A DNA stretch of 64,000 nt from Paracidovorax anthurii (GTDB taxonomy: Bacteria; Pseudomonadota; Gammaproteobacteria; Burkholderiales; Burkholderiaceae_C): the NCBI RefSeq assembly GCF_003269065.1, contig NZ_QLTA01000022.1:1-64000 (forward strand), read 5' to 3'. The notes beneath the pieces were generated by a model. The model made no database searches. It saw only the letters and a program-made list of their open reading frames with translations, and was not told the origin of the DNA. Of the stretch, positions 34,149 to 44,025 are shown one piece after another. Numbering within the stretch: position 1 is the first letter of the stretch; each line of letters begins with the position of its first letter. A program made the translations under genes and the position numbers.

Positions 34149-35486
34149 ATGACGAACCGCACCCTGCCCCTGGCACCGCCTCCGCACCGCGTCCTCATCG
34201 TCGGTGGAGGCGTCGCCGGGCTCGAAATCGCCTCCGCCCTGGGCCGCCGATACGGCGCGGAACGGTCCGGCACCGACCGCCCGACGGCCACGGTCACGCT
34301 GCTCGACCGGGGCTTCGCCCACGTGTGGAAGCCCATGCTGCACACCATCGCGGCGGGAACGCGCGACATCTCGCTGCACCAGACGACCTACATCGCGCAG
34401 GCGCGCGACGCCGGCTTCGCCTACGAGCCCGGCGCCCTGCACGGGCTCGACCGCGCCAGCCAGACCGTGCTGGTCGGGCCGCTCGTGGAGCCGGACGGCC
34501 GCCTGCTGATCCCCGAGCGCCGGCTGCGCTACGACACCCTCGTCCTGGCCCTGGGCAGCCAGGCGCACGCCTTCGGCACGCCCGGCGTCGCGGAGTACTG
34601 CTGGACCATCGACTCCCGCGAGGAGGCGAGCGCGTTCAACCACGAACTGCGCATCCGCCTGCTGCAATGCCTGGCGCGGGACACGGAACTGTGCATCGCC
34701 ATCGTGGGCGGCGGAGCCACGGGGGTCGAGATGGCAGCCGAACTCGTGCAACTGGCCGAAGCCGCAGCGGCCTATGGCGCCCATGGCATGAAGGAGCGCA
34801 TCCGCATCACGCTGATCGACAGCGGCAAGCGCCTGCTGCCCAGCTTTCCCGAAGACATCTCGCACGCCACGCGGCAGCGCCTGGAGGCCCTGGGCATCAC
34901 CGTGCTGAGCGAGTCGCGCGTGAACCTGGCGCATGCCCACGGCGTGACCCTGGCCGATGGCCGGCAGGTGCCCGCCGCGCTCACCGTCTGGGCCGCCGGC
35001 GTCAAGGGGCCGGACGTGCTGGCGGGGCTGGACGGGCTGGAGACCACGCCCAGCCAGCAGTTGCGGGTGCTGCCCTCGCTGCAGACGACCGCGGACGAGA
35101 CCATCTACGCGGTTGGCGACTGCGCGAGCCTCACCCCGCAGGGCGCCGGGCGACCGCTCCCGCCCACGGCCCAGGTGGCGCACCAGCAGGCGCAGCACCT
35201 GATCCGCCACCTGCCCCGGGCGATCGCACAGGGCCGCGAGGTGCCGGCCTTCGCCTACCGCGACTTCGGCTCGATGGTGTCCCTGGGCGACTACGACGCG
35301 TATGCGTCGCTGGGCAAGTTCGGATTGCTCGAAGGGCTCTCGCTGCGGGGCCGCCTCGCCCAGGTCAGCCACGCCCTGCTGTACCGCGACCACCAGGCGC
35401 GACTGCACGGGCGGTTCCGCGGCAGCCTGCTGTGGCTGGCCGAATGGCTGAGCACCCGGGTGCGCGGCACGCTCCGGCTGGATTGA
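34149..35486 (+). CDS. NAD(P)/FAD-dependent oxidoreductase (type II NADH dehydrogenase-like)
   Basis: A 445-residue flavoprotein. FAD-binding GGGVAGLEIASALGRRYG at the N-terminus, NAD-binding GGGATGVEMAAEL around residue 198, and the second FAD contact YAVGDCASL near 320. The C-terminus (RGSLLWLAEWLSTRV) is amphipathic, compatible with peripheral membrane attachment as in Ndh. It begins 35 bases after the RND channel gene, so it may be co-transcribed; a mechanistic link to efflux is not evident. Confidence 0.87.
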   Translation: MTNRTLPLAPPPHRVLIVGGGVAGLEIASALGRRYGAERSGTDRPTATVTLLDRGFAHVWKPMLHTIAAGTRDISLHQTTYIAQARDAGFAYEPGALHGLDRASQTVLVGPLVEPDGRLLIPERRLRYDTLVLALGSQAHAFGTPGVAEYCWTIDSREEASAFNHELRIRLLQCLARDTELCIAIVGGGATGVEMAAELVQLAEAAAAYGAHGMKERIRITLIDSGKRLLPSFPEDISHATRQRLEALGITVLSESRVNLAHAHGVTLADGRQVPAALTVWAAGVKGPDVLAGLDGLETTPSQQLRVLPSLQTTADETIYAVGDCASLTPQGAGRPLPPTAQVAHQQAQHLIRHLPRAIAQGREVPAFAYRDFGSMVSLGDYDAYASLGKFGLLEGLSLRGRLAQVSHALLYRDHQARLHGRFRGSLLWLAEWLSTRVRGTLRLD

Positions 35487-35505
35487 CCGCGCGGCATGGC
35501 ACGGC

Positions 35506-35742
35506 CTAGCAGCAGCGGCCGATGCGCCCCTTGCCGCCGTAGCGCGCGTCCTGCCGGTCGCGGAAGAACTCGGCATAGCTCATCACCGGCTCGCCCGGGT
35601 GCGTCCGCTCCTGGTGGCTCAGGTAGGCGTCGTAGTCGGGCAGGCCCACCATGAGGCGCAGCGACTGCGCCAGGTAGCGCCCGCCGGTGGCCACGGCCTG
35701 CACGGCGCCGCGCGCGGCCTGCAGGGGCGTGCCGGTGCTCAC
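35506..35742 (-). CDS. YbdD/YjiX-family small protein
   Basis: A 78-residue protein from GTG 35742 that overlaps the end of cstA by four bases. Core motifs LMVGLPDYDAYLSHQERTHPGEPVMSYAEFFRDRQDARYG match the short cytosolic family encoded after CstA/BtsT-type peptide or pyruvate transporters. The Cys pair at the very end (GRCC) is typical. Probably needed for transporter function. Confidence 0.9.
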   Translation of the reverse strand: MSTGTPLQAARGAVQAVATGGRYLAQSLRLMVGLPDYDAYLSHQERTHPGEPVMSYAEFFRDRQDARYGGKGRIGRCC

Positions 35743-37802
35743 CGCGCCCCCTCGGGCAGCGCCTCGAAGGGCGTCTCCTGGGCCGTGGGGCGGTTCGCGG
35801 CGCGGGCCTGCAGGCAGGCGCGCACGCTGTAGGCCAGCACGCTCAGCACCACGAAGATGAACAGCGCGCACAGGCCGGCGTTGAGGCGGTCGTTGAAGAC
35901 GATGCGCGCCATGGCATCGGCCGTCTTGGCCGGCGCGATCACCACGCCCTGGGCCAGGCCCTCGGCATATTTCGCGGCGTGCGACAGGAAGCCGATCTTG
36001 GGGTCGGCCGAGAAGATTTTCTGCCAGCCGGCCGTGAGCGTGCAGGCCAGCAGCCACGCGGCCGGGGCGATGGTCACCCAGGCATAGGCCTCGCGCTTCA
36101 TGCGGAACAGCACCACGGTGCCCAGCATCAGCGCCACGGCGGCCAGCATCTGGTTGGAGATGCCGAACAGCGGCCACAGCGTGTTGATGCCGCCCAGCGG
36201 ATCGACCACGCCCTGGTAGAGGAAGTAGCCCCAGGCCGCCACGCACAGGCCGGTGGCCAGCAGGTTGGCGGGCAGCGAGTCGGTGCGCTTGAGCGCGGGC
36301 ACGAAACTGCCCAGCAGGTCCTGCAGCATGAAGCGGCCCGCGCGCGTGCCGGCATCCACCGCCGTGAGGATGAAGAGCGCCTCGAACAGGATCGCGAAGT
36401 GGTACCAGAAAGCCATCATGGCCGGCCCGCCCACCACCTGGTGGAGGATGTGGGCCATGCCCACGGCCAGCGTCGGCGCGCCGCCGGCGCGGCCGAGGAT
36501 GGTGGACTCGCCCACGTCCTTCGCGGTCTGCACCAGCATCTCGGGGGTGATGACGAAGCCCCAGGTGGAGAGCGTCTGCGCCACGGCCTCGGGCGTGCTG
36601 CCCACCAGCGCGGCGGGGCTGTTCATCGCGAAATAGATGCCGGGGTTGATGCACGAGGCCGCCACCAGCGCCATCACCGCCACGAACGATTCGGCCAGCA
36701 TGCCGCCGTAGCCGATGTAGCGCGCGTGGGTTTCGTTCTCCAGCATCTTGGGCGTGGTGCCCGAGGAGATCAGCGCATGGAAGCCCGACACCGCGCCGCA
36801 GGCGATGGTGATGAAGAGGAACGGGAACAGGCTGCCCGACCACACCGGGCCGTTGCCCTGCGCGAACTGGGTGATGGGCGGCATCTCCAGCGTGGGCGCC
36901 ACGAAGACGATGCCGATGGCCAGCGCCACGATGGTGCCGATCTTCAGGAAGGTGGAGAGGTAGTCGCGCGGCGCGAGCAGCAGCCACACGGGCAGCGAGG
37001 CGGCCACGAAGCCGTAGCCGATGAGCATCCACGTGAGCGTCTTGCCGTCGAAGGTGAACGCCGGCCCCCAGGTGGGGTGCGCGGCCACGGCCTGGCCGCC
37101 GAAGATCGCGGCCATCAGCAGCACGAAGCCGATGATGGACACCTCGGCGATGCGCCCGGGGCGCAGGAAGCGCAGGTACACGCCCATGAAGAGCGCCACG
37201 GGAATCGTCGCCGCCACGGTGAACGCGCCCCAGGGCGATTCGGCCAGCGCCTTCACCACGATCAGCGCCAGCACCGCCAGGATGATGATCATGATCATGA
37301 AGGTGCCGAAGAGCGCGATCAGCCCCGGCACCGTGCCCATCTCCTGCTTGACGAGATCGCCCAGCGAGCGGCCGTCGCGCCGCGAGGAGATGAAGAGCAC
37401 GATGAAATCCTGCACCGCACCCGCGAACACCACGCCGGCCAGCAGCCACAGCAGGCCCGGCACGTAGCCCATCTGCGCGGCCAGCACCGGCCCCACCAGC
37501 GGCCCCGCGCCCGCGATGGCGGCGAAGTGGTGGCCGAAAAGCACGTGCTTGTTGGTGGGCACGTAGTCGAGCCCGTCGTTGTGGCGCCACGCGGGCGTGG
37601 CGCGCGCCGGATCCAGCCGCAGCACGCGCTGGGCGATGAACAGGCTGTAGTAGCGGTAGGCGATGAGGTAGACGCAGACCGCCGCGACGACGATCCAGAG
37701 CGCGCTGATGGCTTCGCCGCGGCTGAGCGCCACGGTGCCGAGCGCCCATGCGCCGAGCACGGCGATGCAGAACCACGCGAGGTGGCGACGGATGAGGGGC
37801 AT
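35739..37802 (-). CDS. cstA: carbon starvation protein CstA (pyruvate/peptide transporter)
   Basis: Inner-membrane transporter of 687 residues with about 16-18 helices. Seen: the CstA N-terminal TNKHVLFGHHFAAIAGAGPLVGPVLAAQMGY, QDFIVLFISSRRDGRSLG, SGTTPKMLENETHARYIGYGGMLAES, and GISNQMLAAVAL. Members move pyruvate or peptides. ATG 37802 is supported by AGGAGA ten bases upstream. The YbdD partner follows with overlap, and the two-component system upstream (same strand) probably controls it. AAGGG-ACAA-CCCTT (37935-37948) lies in the promoter region. Confidence 0.94.
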   Translation of the reverse strand: MPLIRRHLAWFCIAVLGAWALGTVALSRGEAISALWIVVAAVCVYLIAYRYYSLFIAQRVLRLDPARATPAWRHNDGLDYVPTNKHVLFGHHFAAIAGAGPLVGPVLAAQMGYVPGLLWLLAGVVFAGAVQDFIVLFISSRRDGRSLGDLVKQEMGTVPGLIALFGTFMIMIIILAVLALIVVKALAESPWGAFTVAATIPVALFMGVYLRFLRPGRIAEVSIIGFVLLMAAIFGGQAVAAHPTWGPAFTFDGKTLTWMLIGYGFVAASLPVWLLLAPRDYLSTFLKIGTIVALAIGIVFVAPTLEMPPITQFAQGNGPVWSGSLFPFLFITIACGAVSGFHALISSGTTPKMLENETHARYIGYGGMLAESFVAVMALVAASCINPGIYFAMNSPAALVGSTPEAVAQTLSTWGFVITPEMLVQTAKDVGESTILGRAGGAPTLAVGMAHILHQVVGGPAMMAFWYHFAILFEALFILTAVDAGTRAGRFMLQDLLGSFVPALKRTDSLPANLLATGLCVAAWGYFLYQGVVDPLGGINTLWPLFGISNQMLAAVALMLGTVVLFRMKREAYAWVTIAPAAWLLACTLTAGWQKIFSADPKIGFLSHAAKYAEGLAQGVVIAPAKTADAMARIVFNDRLNAGLCALFIFVVLSVLAYSVRACLQARAANRPTAQETPFEALPEGAR

Positions 37803-37986
37803 GAGGGGTTGTCTCCTGGAATCCTGGGAATGCGTGGGCGGCCATCGGCGCCGCCGCCGGGAATGGCCAGTATCCCGAGTGCCTCGCCGCGGCGCATCCG
37901 TCGCGCCACGTAGGCGGCCCGCGTGGCATTGCGTAAGGGACAACCCTTTCGGTGTTTACCCGCACCACCCGCCGGCGGCGCGGCCG

Positions 37987-38643
37987 TCAGCCGCCGCGCC
38001 CGAAGCCCTTCGCGTGCTCGACCGCGTAGCGGATCAGATCGGCCAGGCTGCCCAGCTCCAGCCGGCGCCGGATGTTCTGGCGGTGCGCCTCCACCGTGCG
38101 CACGCTCAGGCCCAGCTCGCTGGCGATCTGTTTGCTCGACGCGCCCCGGCCCAGGGCGGCGAGGATCTCGCCTTCGCGCGGGGTCAGCGTGGGCTTGGGC
38201 GCCTGGTTGCGAAAGAGCCGCTGCGACACCGCCGGGCTGAGGAAGGTGCCGCCCGCCGCCACGGCCTCCAGCGCCGCGAGCAGTTCGGAGGCCGGGGCAT
38301 CCTTGAGCACGTAGCCGCGCGCGCCCACCTGCAGCGCGCGCTGCACGTATTCGGGGTTGTCGTACATGCTGAGCATCAGCACCCGGGGCGCGGGCTGCCG
38401 CGCGAGCAGGCGGGCCGCGAAATCCAGGCCGTTCACGTCCTTCATACCCACGTCCATGAGCACCACGTCGGGCGCCAGCGCGGCCAGCGGCCCCTCGGCC
38501 TCGGCCGCGCCGGAGGCCTCGCCCACGATCCGCACCCAGGGCAGGCTGCCCAGGCGCGCGCGCAGGCCGTCGCGCACGAGCGCATGGTCATCCACGAGAA
38601 AGAGCCGGACCGGGCGGTCCAGCGGCGCGAAGGCGGTGGTCAT
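37987..38643 (-). CDS. NarL/LuxR-type response regulator
   Basis: A 218-residue regulator: receiver domain (about 12-128) with phospho-acceptor D64 in VLMDVGMKD and Lys in YVLKDA, then a LuxR helix-turn-helix (about 152-210: LTPREGEILAALGRGASSKQIASELGLSVRTVEAH). The start overlaps the end of the kinase gene by four bases. Lies directly before cstA, so it likely activates cstA in response to the kinase's external signal. Confidence 0.93.
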   Translation of the reverse strand: MTTAFAPLDRPVRLFLVDDHALVRDGLRARLGSLPWVRIVGEASGAAEAEGPLAALAPDVVLMDVGMKDVNGLDFAARLLARQPAPRVLMLSMYDNPEYVQRALQVGARGYVLKDAPASELLAALEAVAAGGTFLSPAVSQRLFRNQAPKPTLTPREGEILAALGRGASSKQIASELGLSVRTVEAHRQNIRRRLELGSLADLIRYAVEHAKGFGRGG

Positions 38644-40097
38644 AGGGATCGCATCCTATCGCCCGGCACCTCGGCCACCACGCGCGTGCCACCGGGGCCG
38701 GCGCGCACCTGCAGGTGGCCGCCCACGGCCTCCATGCGTTCGTGCATGTTGCGCAGGCCGATGCCGCGGCGCGGGTCCTGCTGCAGCGCCTGCGCATCGA
38801 AGCCGCGCCCGTCGTCGCGCACTTCCAGCTGCACGCCACCGCCCACGAACTCCAGCGTGACGTGCACCTGCCGCGCCTGCGCGTGCTTGCGCACGTTGGT
38901 GAGCGCTTCCTGCGCCACGCGGAAGAGCGCGGTCGTCACCTCCTGCGGCAGGGGCCGCGGCGGCGGGGCCACGTCGGCCGCCGCCGCCACGGGGCCGTGC
39001 TCGCCGAAGGCGCGCACCAGGTGCTCCAGCGCGGCCGGCAGGCCCAGGGTGTCGAGCAGTGCGGGGCGCAGCTCGTGCGAGAGGTCCCGCACCTCGCTGA
39101 GCGCGTCGTTGAGGTGCTGCAGGGCGGTGGCGAGCGTGGGCGGCGCGGGGCGCTCGCGCTCGATGTCCTCCACGGCGGTCTCGATCAGGAGCTTGGCGGA
39201 CACCAGCGTCTGGCTGGTGCCGTCGTGCAGCTCCCGCGCCAGGTGGACCCGCTCCTCCTCCTGCGACTGCACCACGCGCCGCGCCAGCAGGCGCATGCGG
39301 GCCTCGGCCACCCGGTGCTCGCTGAGATTGAGCAGCAGGCCGGTGGCGCTGATGGCCGCCAGCCCCAGCGCCGCAAAGCCCGCGATCCACCACATGGTGG
39401 CGCCCACGTTGGCGCCCACCTGCCGCTCCAGGCCGGCCTGGGTGGCCTCGATGTCGTCCAGGTACAGCCCCGTGCCCACCATCCAGTTCCAGCGCGGCAG
39501 CGCGGTCACGTAGCCCAGCTTGGGCGCCAACTGCCCGCCGCTGGAGGGCTTGGGCCATGCGTATTCCACATAGCCGCCGCCAGCGCGGGCCCGCTCGATG
39601 AGCTGCTGGATGGTGGGCCGCCCCTGCGGGTCGCGCAGGTCCCACAGCATCCGGCCCACCAGTTCGGGCTGGCGCGAATGCATGAGGGAGCGGCCCTGCA
39701 GGTCGTAGACGAAAAAATAGCCGTCGCTGCCGTAGTCGAGCGCGGCCAGCCGGCGCATGGCCTCCTCGCGCGCGCCGGGGTCGTCGCGGCCGCTGTCGTA
39801 GAGGGGCCGCACGGTGCTCACGGCCAGTTGCACGTAGCTGCGCAGCTCGCCGCGTCGCTGCTCCAGGTAGGCCTGCTCCACCAGCGCGCGCTCGCGCCGC
39901 GCCAGGTCCTGCGCCTGGTGGCGCACCAGGGCCGTCACCAGCGCGAGGGTGATGAGCAGGGGCAGCACGGCCAGCGCCACGATCTTGGTGCGCAGGCGCG
40001 CCGCCGCGTCGGCCCCCTGCCACGGCGGCGCGGCCGTGCCGCCCGATGCCCTGCGCATCGCCTTGCGTGCCTTATGTATCACCCTGTGTATTGCCAT
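38640..40097 (-). CDS. sensor histidine kinase with single Cache domain
   Basis: Membrane kinase of 485 residues from ATG 40097 (an ATG at 40058 is possible). One transmembrane helix (about 37-58), a periplasmic single Cache ([33 protein letters not shown]), a second helix (about 240-262), then HisKA_3 with phospho-His in [11 protein letters not shown] and HATPase_c with [11 protein letters not shown] and DDGRGFD. Cache domains of this type bind small carboxylates. Next to cstA, a pyruvate-like signal is plausible. Paired with the overlapping regulator. Confidence 0.92.
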   Translation of the reverse strand: MAIHRVIHKARKAMRRASGGTAAPPWQGADAAARLRTKIVALAVLPLLITLALVTALVRHQAQDLARRERALVEQAYLEQRRGELRSYVQLAVSTVRPLYDSGRDDPGAREEAMRRLAALDYGSDGYFFVYDLQGRSLMHSRQPELVGRMLWDLRDPQGRPTIQQLIERARAGGGYVEYAWPKPSSGGQLAPKLGYVTALPRWNWMVGTGLYLDDIEATQAGLERQVGANVGATMWWIAGFAALGLAAISATGLLLNLSEHRVAEARMRLLARRVVQSQEEERVHLARELHDGTSQTLVSAKLLIETAVEDIERERPAPPTLATALQHLNDALSEVRDLSHELRPALLDTLGLPAALEHLVRAFGEHGPVAAAADVAPPPRPLPQEVTTALFRVAQEALTNVRKHAQARQVHVTLEFVGGGVQLEVRDDGRGFDAQALQQDPRRGIGLRNMHERMEAVGGHLQVRAGPGGTRVVAEVPGDRMRSL

Positions 40098-40304
40098 GCC
40101 TGCCGCCCTGCGCTCCATCCGGGTCCGTTTCGCGTGCCGGACCGCCCTGCCGCCCCGAAAGCCGGCGATCCACTAAAATCCGCGCTCCCCCGCAACCCCT
40201 GCCGCGGGGGCCGCCGCAGGCTCAGCGCCCCGTGCGCCGGCCACGGCGGGCGCCCCCCGGGACCGCCATCCTTCACCGCCCGGACCCGATTGTCCTTCGC
40301 TTCC

Positions 40305-41237
40305 ATGACCGCCCTGCCCCAAGACACCGACTGGACCGCCGACGCCACGCGCCCCGCACAGGCCAAGATCGAGCGCGAGGCGCACAAGCTCGAAAAGCGC
40401 CTGTGCCGCGAGGTGGGCCGCGCGATCGTGGACTACAACATGATCGAGGAAGGCGACAAGGTCATGGTCTGCATGTCCGGCGGCAAGGACAGCTACACCC
40501 TGCTGGACATCCTCATCAAGCTGCAAAAGCGCGCGCCCATCCATTTCGACCTCGTGGCCGTGAACCTCGACCAGAAGCAGCCGGGCTTTCCCGAGCACGT
40601 GCTGCCCGAGTACCTGAAGGCCACGGGCGTGCCCTTCCACATCGAGAACCAGGACACATACAGCATCGTCAAACGGGTGGTGCCCGAGGGCAAGACCACC
40701 TGCGGCCTGTGCAGCCGGCTGCGCCGCGGCATCCTCTACCGCGTGGCCGACGAGCTGGGCTGCACCAAGATCGCGCTGGGCCACCACCGCGACGACATCC
40801 TGCAGACGCTGCTGCTCAACATGTTCTTCGGCGGCAAGATGAAGAGCATGCCCCCGAAGCTGGTCAGCGACGACGGCCGCCACATGGTGATCCGCCCCCT
40901 GGCCTACGTGGCCGAGAAGGACACGGCCCGCTGGGCGCAGCAGCAGAACTTCCCCATCATTCCCTGCAACCTCTGCGGCAGCCAGGAGAACCTGCAGCGC
41001 CAGCAGGTGGGCGAGATGCTGCGCGAGTGGGAGCGCAAGTTCCCCGGGCGCGTGGACAACATGTTCAACGCCCTGCAGAACATCGTGCCCTCCCACCTGC
41101 TGGACGGAACGCTGCACGACTTCAAGCATCTCAAGGCCACGGGCATCGCGAGCGAAGAGGGCGACAAGGCCTTCGACACCGAGGAGTTCCCCGCGGCGCC
41201 CGCCCTGCCGGGGCTGCAGGTGGTGCGGATCTCCTGA
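40305..41237 (+). CDS. ttcA: tRNA 2-thiocytidine(32) synthetase
   Basis: Iron-sulfur enzyme that thiolates C32 of several tRNAs using ATP. 310 residues; PP-loop [13 protein letters not shown], the Cys pair [12 protein letters not shown] and a third Cys in [14 protein letters not shown] give the cluster ligands expected for Ttc[11 protein letters not shown] is also present. The ATG at 40305 sits in a context without strong Shine-Dalgarno but matches the family N-terminus. Confidence 0.95.
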   Translation: MTALPQDTDWTADATRPAQAKIEREAHKLEKRLCREVGRAIVDYNMIEEGDKVMVCMSGGKDSYTLLDILIKLQKRAPIHFDLVAVNLDQKQPGFPEHVLPEYLKATGVPFHIENQDTYSIVKRVVPEGKTTCGLCSRLRRGILYRVADELGCTKIALGHHRDDILQTLLLNMFFGGKMKSMPPKLVSDDGRHMVIRPLAYVAEKDTARWAQQQNFPIIPCNLCGSQENLQRQQVGEMLREWERKFPGRVDNMFNALQNIVPSHLLDGTLHDFKHLKATGIASEEGDKAFDTEEFPAAPALPGLQVVRIS

Positions 41238-41309
41238 CGGCGCGCCGCAGGCCGCCCCGCACCGCCCGCGACGCCCTTCCCCTTCGGCCCGGATTCCAGG
41301 AGACCGCCC

Positions 41310-41942
41310 ATGACCACGACCCACGGGTTCCCCCTTCGCCTTCGCTGCCTGTTCCTGCTGCTGGCCGCGGCGCTGCTGGCGGGCTGCTCCACCACGCGCA
41401 CGGTGGACAGCGCGGTGTCCAGCTATTCCACCCTCCAGGCCCTGCCCGCGCCGCCCACCTACCGGCTGGAGCGGCTGCCGTCGCAGCAGGCGCAGGCCGC
41501 CCAGTTCGCGGCCATCGAGGCGCAGGCCCAGCAGTCGCTCGCGCGCGTGGGCCTGCAGCGCGACGATGCCAATGCCCGGCTGGTGCTGCAGATCGGCGCC
41601 AGCGCCAGCACCACCTGGCCTGCCTCATGGCCCTACTACGGCCCCTCGTACCCCGCCTGGGGCTGGGGCATGGGCTGGGGCGGCCCCGGGCGCTGGGGCT
41701 GGGGAATGGGCGGCAGCTGGATGGTGGACCGCCCTCCCACGCTCTACCGCCGCGAGGTGAGCCTCGTGCTGCGCGACGCGGGCACGCAGCAGATCGTCTA
41801 CGAAACCTCGGCGGTGCACGAGGACGTGTGGACCAGCGATCCGTCGATCTTCGGCATCCTCTTCGACGCGGCGCTCACCGGCTTCCCGCAGCCGCCGGCC
41901 GGCCCGCGGCAGGTGCGCACCACGCTCACGCCCGTGCCCTGA
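41310..41942 (+). CDS. DUF4136-domain outer-membrane lipoprotein
   Basis: A 210-residue lipoprotein (lipobox LLAGC at residues 22-26) with one DUF4136 domain: YSTLQALPAPPTYRLERLPSQ, LVLQIGASAS, REVSLVLRDAGTQQIVYET. A Trp/Gly-rich loop (WGWGMGWGGPGRWGWGMGG) interrupts the domain. Starts after GGAG (12 bases upstream). Function unknown; likely faces the periplasm. Same strand as the phosphatase that follows by 25 bases. Confidence 0.85.
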   Translation: MTTTHGFPLRLRCLFLLLAAALLAGCSTTRTVDSAVSSYSTLQALPAPPTYRLERLPSQQAQAAQFAAIEAQAQQSLARVGLQRDDANARLVLQIGASASTTWPASWPYYGPSYPAWGWGMGWGGPGRWGWGMGGSWMVDRPPTLYRREVSLVLRDAGTQQIVYETSAVHEDVWTSDPSIFGILFDAALTGFPQPPAGPRQVRTTLTPVP

Positions 41943-41967
41943 ACCCCCTGCCCGCCTTCGCCCACCC

Positions 41968-42606
41968 ATGGACGTCACCCGCATCATCGCCATCCGCCAC
42001 GGAGAAACCGCCTGGAACGTGGACACGCGCATCCAGGGCCATCTGGACATCCCGCTCAACGACACGGGCCTCTGGCAGGCGCGGCAGGTCGGGCGGGCCC
42101 TGGCGGACGAGCCGGTGGCGGCCATCTACGCGAGCGACCTGCGCCGCGCCCATGCCACGGCCCAGGCCGTCGCCGACACCACGGGCGCGCCCCTCGCCAC
42201 GGACACGCGGCTGCGCGAGCGCGCCTTCGGCCAGATGGAAGGCCGCACCTTCCGCGAGATCGAGGCCGAATTGCCCGAGCAGGCCCGGCGCTGGCGGCAG
42301 CGCGACCCGCATTTCGAACCCGAGGGCGGCGAATCGCTCCTCACGTTCCGCGAGCGCATCACCCGGGCCACGCACGGGCTGGCCCGCCTCCATCCGGGCG
42401 AGCTGATCGTGCTGGTCGCGCATGGGGGGGTGATGGACGTGCTCTACCGCGCCGCCACGGGCCAGGAGCTGCAGGCGCCCCGCACCTGGCAGTTGGCCAA
42501 TGCCGCCATCAACCGCCTGCTCTGGACCGAAGACGGGCTCACCCTCGTGGGCTGGGCCGACACACAGCACCTGGACGACGCCATCCGCGATGAAAACCAT
42601 GCCTGA
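41968..42606 (+). CDS. histidine phosphatase (phosphoglycerate mutase-like)
   Basis: A 212-residue phosphatase of the GpmB/CobC branch. The phospho-His motif is IRHGETAWNVD, with DIPLNDTGLWQARQVGRAL, YASDLRRAHATAQ, acid Glu in LRERAFGQMEG and the second His in LVAHGGVMD. Broad phosphatase activity is usual; a glycolytic role is unlikely. Its last 8 bases overlap the next gene. Confidence 0.9.
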   Translation: MDVTRIIAIRHGETAWNVDTRIQGHLDIPLNDTGLWQARQVGRALADEPVAAIYASDLRRAHATAQAVADTTGAPLATDTRLRERAFGQMEGRTFREIEAELPEQARRWRQRDPHFEPEGGESLLTFRERITRATHGLARLHPGELIVLVAHGGVMDVLYRAATGQELQAPRTWQLANAAINRLLWTEDGLTLVGWADTQHLDDAIRDENHA

Positions 42607-43768
42607 CCCCGCCGCCGCGCTGCTCGCCATGATCGGCCAGCGCGTGGACCTGATCGATACCCCCGCGCCCGTCGTCGATCTCGACGCGATGGATCGCAAC
42701 ATCCAGCGCATGGCGGATTTCGCGCGCAAGCACCAGGTGCGCTGGCGCCCCCACGCCAAGATGCACAAGTGCGCCGAACTGGCGCTGCGGCTGCAGCAGG
42801 CCGGCGCCTGCGGCGCCTGCGTGCAGAAGGTGTCCGAGGCCGAGGCCCTGGCCGCGGCGGGGGTGGACGACCTCTACATCAGCAACGAGGTGATCTCGCC
42901 GGGCAAGCTGCTGCGCGTGGCGCGGCTGGCGCAGCAACTCGCGGTGCGCGGCGGTCGCCTCGCCATCGCGGTGGACAGCCCGGAGGGCATCGCGCGCCTG
43001 GCGGAGGCCATGGATGCCACGGCCAGCGATGCCGGCATCGACGTGTTCGTGGAGATCGACGTGGGCCAGGGCCGCTGCGGCGTGCCGCCGGGCGAGCCCG
43101 CCGTGGCCCTGGCGCAGGCCGTCGCGCGCCATGCGCGGCTGCAATTCGCCGGGCTGCACGCCTACCATGGCCGCGCGCAGCACCTGCGCGGCGCGGCCGA
43201 ACGCCGCGACGCCATCGCGGGCACCGTGGAGGCCGCGCGCGCCACGCGCGACGCCATCCAGGCGGCCGGCCTGGCCGTGCCCCTGGTCACCGGCGCGGGC
43301 ACGGGCACGCTGGTGCACGAGGCCGCGAGCGGCATCTATGGCGAGCTGCAGGCCGGCTCGTTCCTGTTCATGGACGCCGACTACGCCGGCAACGAACGCG
43401 AGCCCGCGCAGCCGGCCTTCGAGCACGCGCTGTTCATCAAGACCCAGGTCATCTCCAGCCGCGACACGCATGCCGTATGCGATGCGGGCCACAAGAGCCA
43501 CGCCATCGATTCCGGGCTGCCGCAGGTGGCGTTCCTGCCGCCCGACCGCGCGCTGCGCTACGCCAACGGCGGCGACGAGCACGGGCTGCTGTTCACCGAC
43601 AGCCCCAAGGCGCGCCTGCCATCCATCGGCCGCATGCTGTGGCTCATTCCCGGCCATTGCGACCCCACGGTGAACCTGCACGGCCACCTGATCGGCGTGC
43701 GCGGCGGACTGGCGCACGGCATGGTGGAACGCATCCTGCGCGTGGATGCGCGTGGCGCAGTCACTTGA
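42599..43768 (+). CDS. D-threonine aldolase-like PLP enzyme (DSD1/alanine racemase fold)
   Basis: Fold-type III PLP enzyme of 389 residues, cleaving D-3-hydroxy amino acids. The PLP lysine is K54 in RPHAKMHK. Metal-site segments near the C-terminus (IPGHCDPTVNLHGHL) and VCDAGHKSHAIDSGLP agree with DSD1/D-threonine aldolase proteins. The start overlaps the phosphatase gene by eight bases. A perfect stem-loop follows the stop. Confidence 0.88.
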   Translation: MPDPAAALLAMIGQRVDLIDTPAPVVDLDAMDRNIQRMADFARKHQVRWRPHAKMHKCAELALRLQQAGACGACVQKVSEAEALAAAGVDDLYISNEVISPGKLLRVARLAQQLAVRGGRLAIAVDSPEGIARLAEAMDATASDAGIDVFVEIDVGQGRCGVPPGEPAVALAQAVARHARLQFAGLHAYHGRAQHLRGAAERRDAIAGTVEAARATRDAIQAAGLAVPLVTGAGTGTLVHEAASGIYGELQAGSFLFMDADYAGNEREPAQPAFEHALFIKTQVISSRDTHAVCDAGHKSHAIDSGLPQVAFLPPDRALRYANGGDEHGLLFTDSPKARLPSIGRMLWLIPGHCDPTVNLHGHLIGVRGGLAHGMVERILRVDARGAVT

Positions 43769-43790
43769 GAAGCGAGGGGGAGGAAAACGA

Positions 43791-43810
43791 ATCGGGGCTT
43801 GCGCCCCGAT
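43791..43810 (+). terminator. hairpin after the D-threonine aldolase-like gene
   Basis: ATCGGGGC-TTGC-GCCCCGAT is a perfect 8-bp stem with a 4-base loop, 22 bases after the stop. No T-run follows. Beyond it (43811-43832) a 12-bp tandem repeat CCTGCTGGATTC/CCTGCTGGATGC is seen. The rest of 43833-44025 shows only a possible AGCCTG/CAGGCT hairpin. Confidence 0.6.
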
Positions 43811-44025
43811 CCTGCTGGATTCCTGCTGGATGCCGTTTCCTGTGGCAAAACCGTATCCGTGATCCACGGCGCCATGCGCCACTCGTGACGCATGGAACCG
43901 GCACTGCGCCTCCCGCCAGAAGGCTGCGGCTCCCAGCCTGCCTGCGCAGGCTTGGACGGCCCTGAAGGGCTGCCCCTGGCGGTTGCACCGAGGCGCGAAG
44001 CGCCACAGGGGCTTGTTCTTTTACT

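Noticed and set aside
43811..43834. Tandem repeat as CRISPR or attachment site
   Set aside because: Only two 12-bp units with no spacers; no cas genes or integrase in the window.
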